Source of the DNA: an uncultured Bacteroidales bacterium
Lineage (GTDB): Bacteria > Bacteroidota > Bacteroidia > Bacteroidales > Bacteroidaceae
Direction: 5' to 3'
DNA: 41,561 bases
Assembly: GCA_902798615.1 (NCBI GenBank)
Contig: CADBXL010000027.1
Coordinates: forward strand, 1-41,561
Shown here one piece after another: positions 41,559-41,561 of the stretch (its first letter is position 1; every line of letters begins with the position of its first letter). The notes below the pieces were generated by a model. That model did no database searches. It was not told the DNA's origin and was given only the letters and a program-made list of their open reading frames with translations. Position numbers and translations under genes: made by a program.

Positions 41559-41561
41559 CAA

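Overview
The window looks like a chromosomal segment of a polysaccharide-degrading member of the Bacteroidales, most likely Prevotellaceae (Prevotella/Segatella-like). The evidence is a SusC/SusD pair, several promoters of the Bacteroidota type (TTTG, 19-20 bp, TAnnTTTG), an ECF sigma/anti-sigma/TonB-receptor set, a DUF2795 protein and the overall protein style. The species assignment is inference.

Layout. 1-457: 3' end of an RluA-family pseudouridine synthase, entered in frame by a palindromic repeat. 487-2787: a small membrane protein, a hotdog thioesterase and a PIN toxin/antitoxin pair. 3210-6979: ECF sigma factor, a short FecR-like anti-sigma and an outer-membrane receptor. 7017-7201: tandem hairpins and a candidate minus-strand small RNA. 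7440-14443 (minus): SusC, SusD and a GH5 endoglucanase. 15024-18824 (minus): DUF2795, cobalamin adenosyltransferase, a decayed methyltransferase-like gene and a 7TM-HD phosphodiesterase. 19017-21895 (plus): gltX and waaA. 22163-27549: an AT-rich accessory island with a large palindromic region, an ATPase/TOPRIM-like pair (possible defence system), an LRR_5 protein, a protein with a uracil-glycosylase-like motif, and a DUF2442 gene with a 37-residue partner. 27639-32065 (minus): alpha/beta hydrolase, dsbD, gamma-carbonic anhydrase, a small membrane protein and luxS. 32562-34093: two lipoproteins. 34336-41340 (minus): GH9 cellulase, GH3 beta-glucosidase and GH94 cellobiose phosphorylase.

The carbohydrate genes form a plausible route for cellulose or mixed beta-glucan. 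GH5 and GH9 enzymes cut the chain outside the cytoplasm, SusC/SusD import oligosaccharides, GH3 trims cellodextrins in the periplasm, and cytoplasmic GH94 phosphorolyses cellobiose to glucose-1-phosphate and glucose. A ~105-bp element with four ACATTAAT sites spaced 11-13 bp apart lies upstream of both the GH94-GH3 unit and GH9, suggesting shared control.

The most striking genome-scale feature is a set of short GC-rich palindromic repeats (called R1, R2, R3 and R5 here). They occur between genes, often as inverted pairs, and also inside reading frames. One family is read in the same frame in two unrelated proteins. Another appears to form part of the signal peptides of several exported proteins. 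A third supplies a start codon and the first two dozen codons ahead of two genes. dsbD alone carries three such segments plus a low-complexity repeat. No tRNA, rRNA, CRISPR array or intact insertion sequence was recognised.
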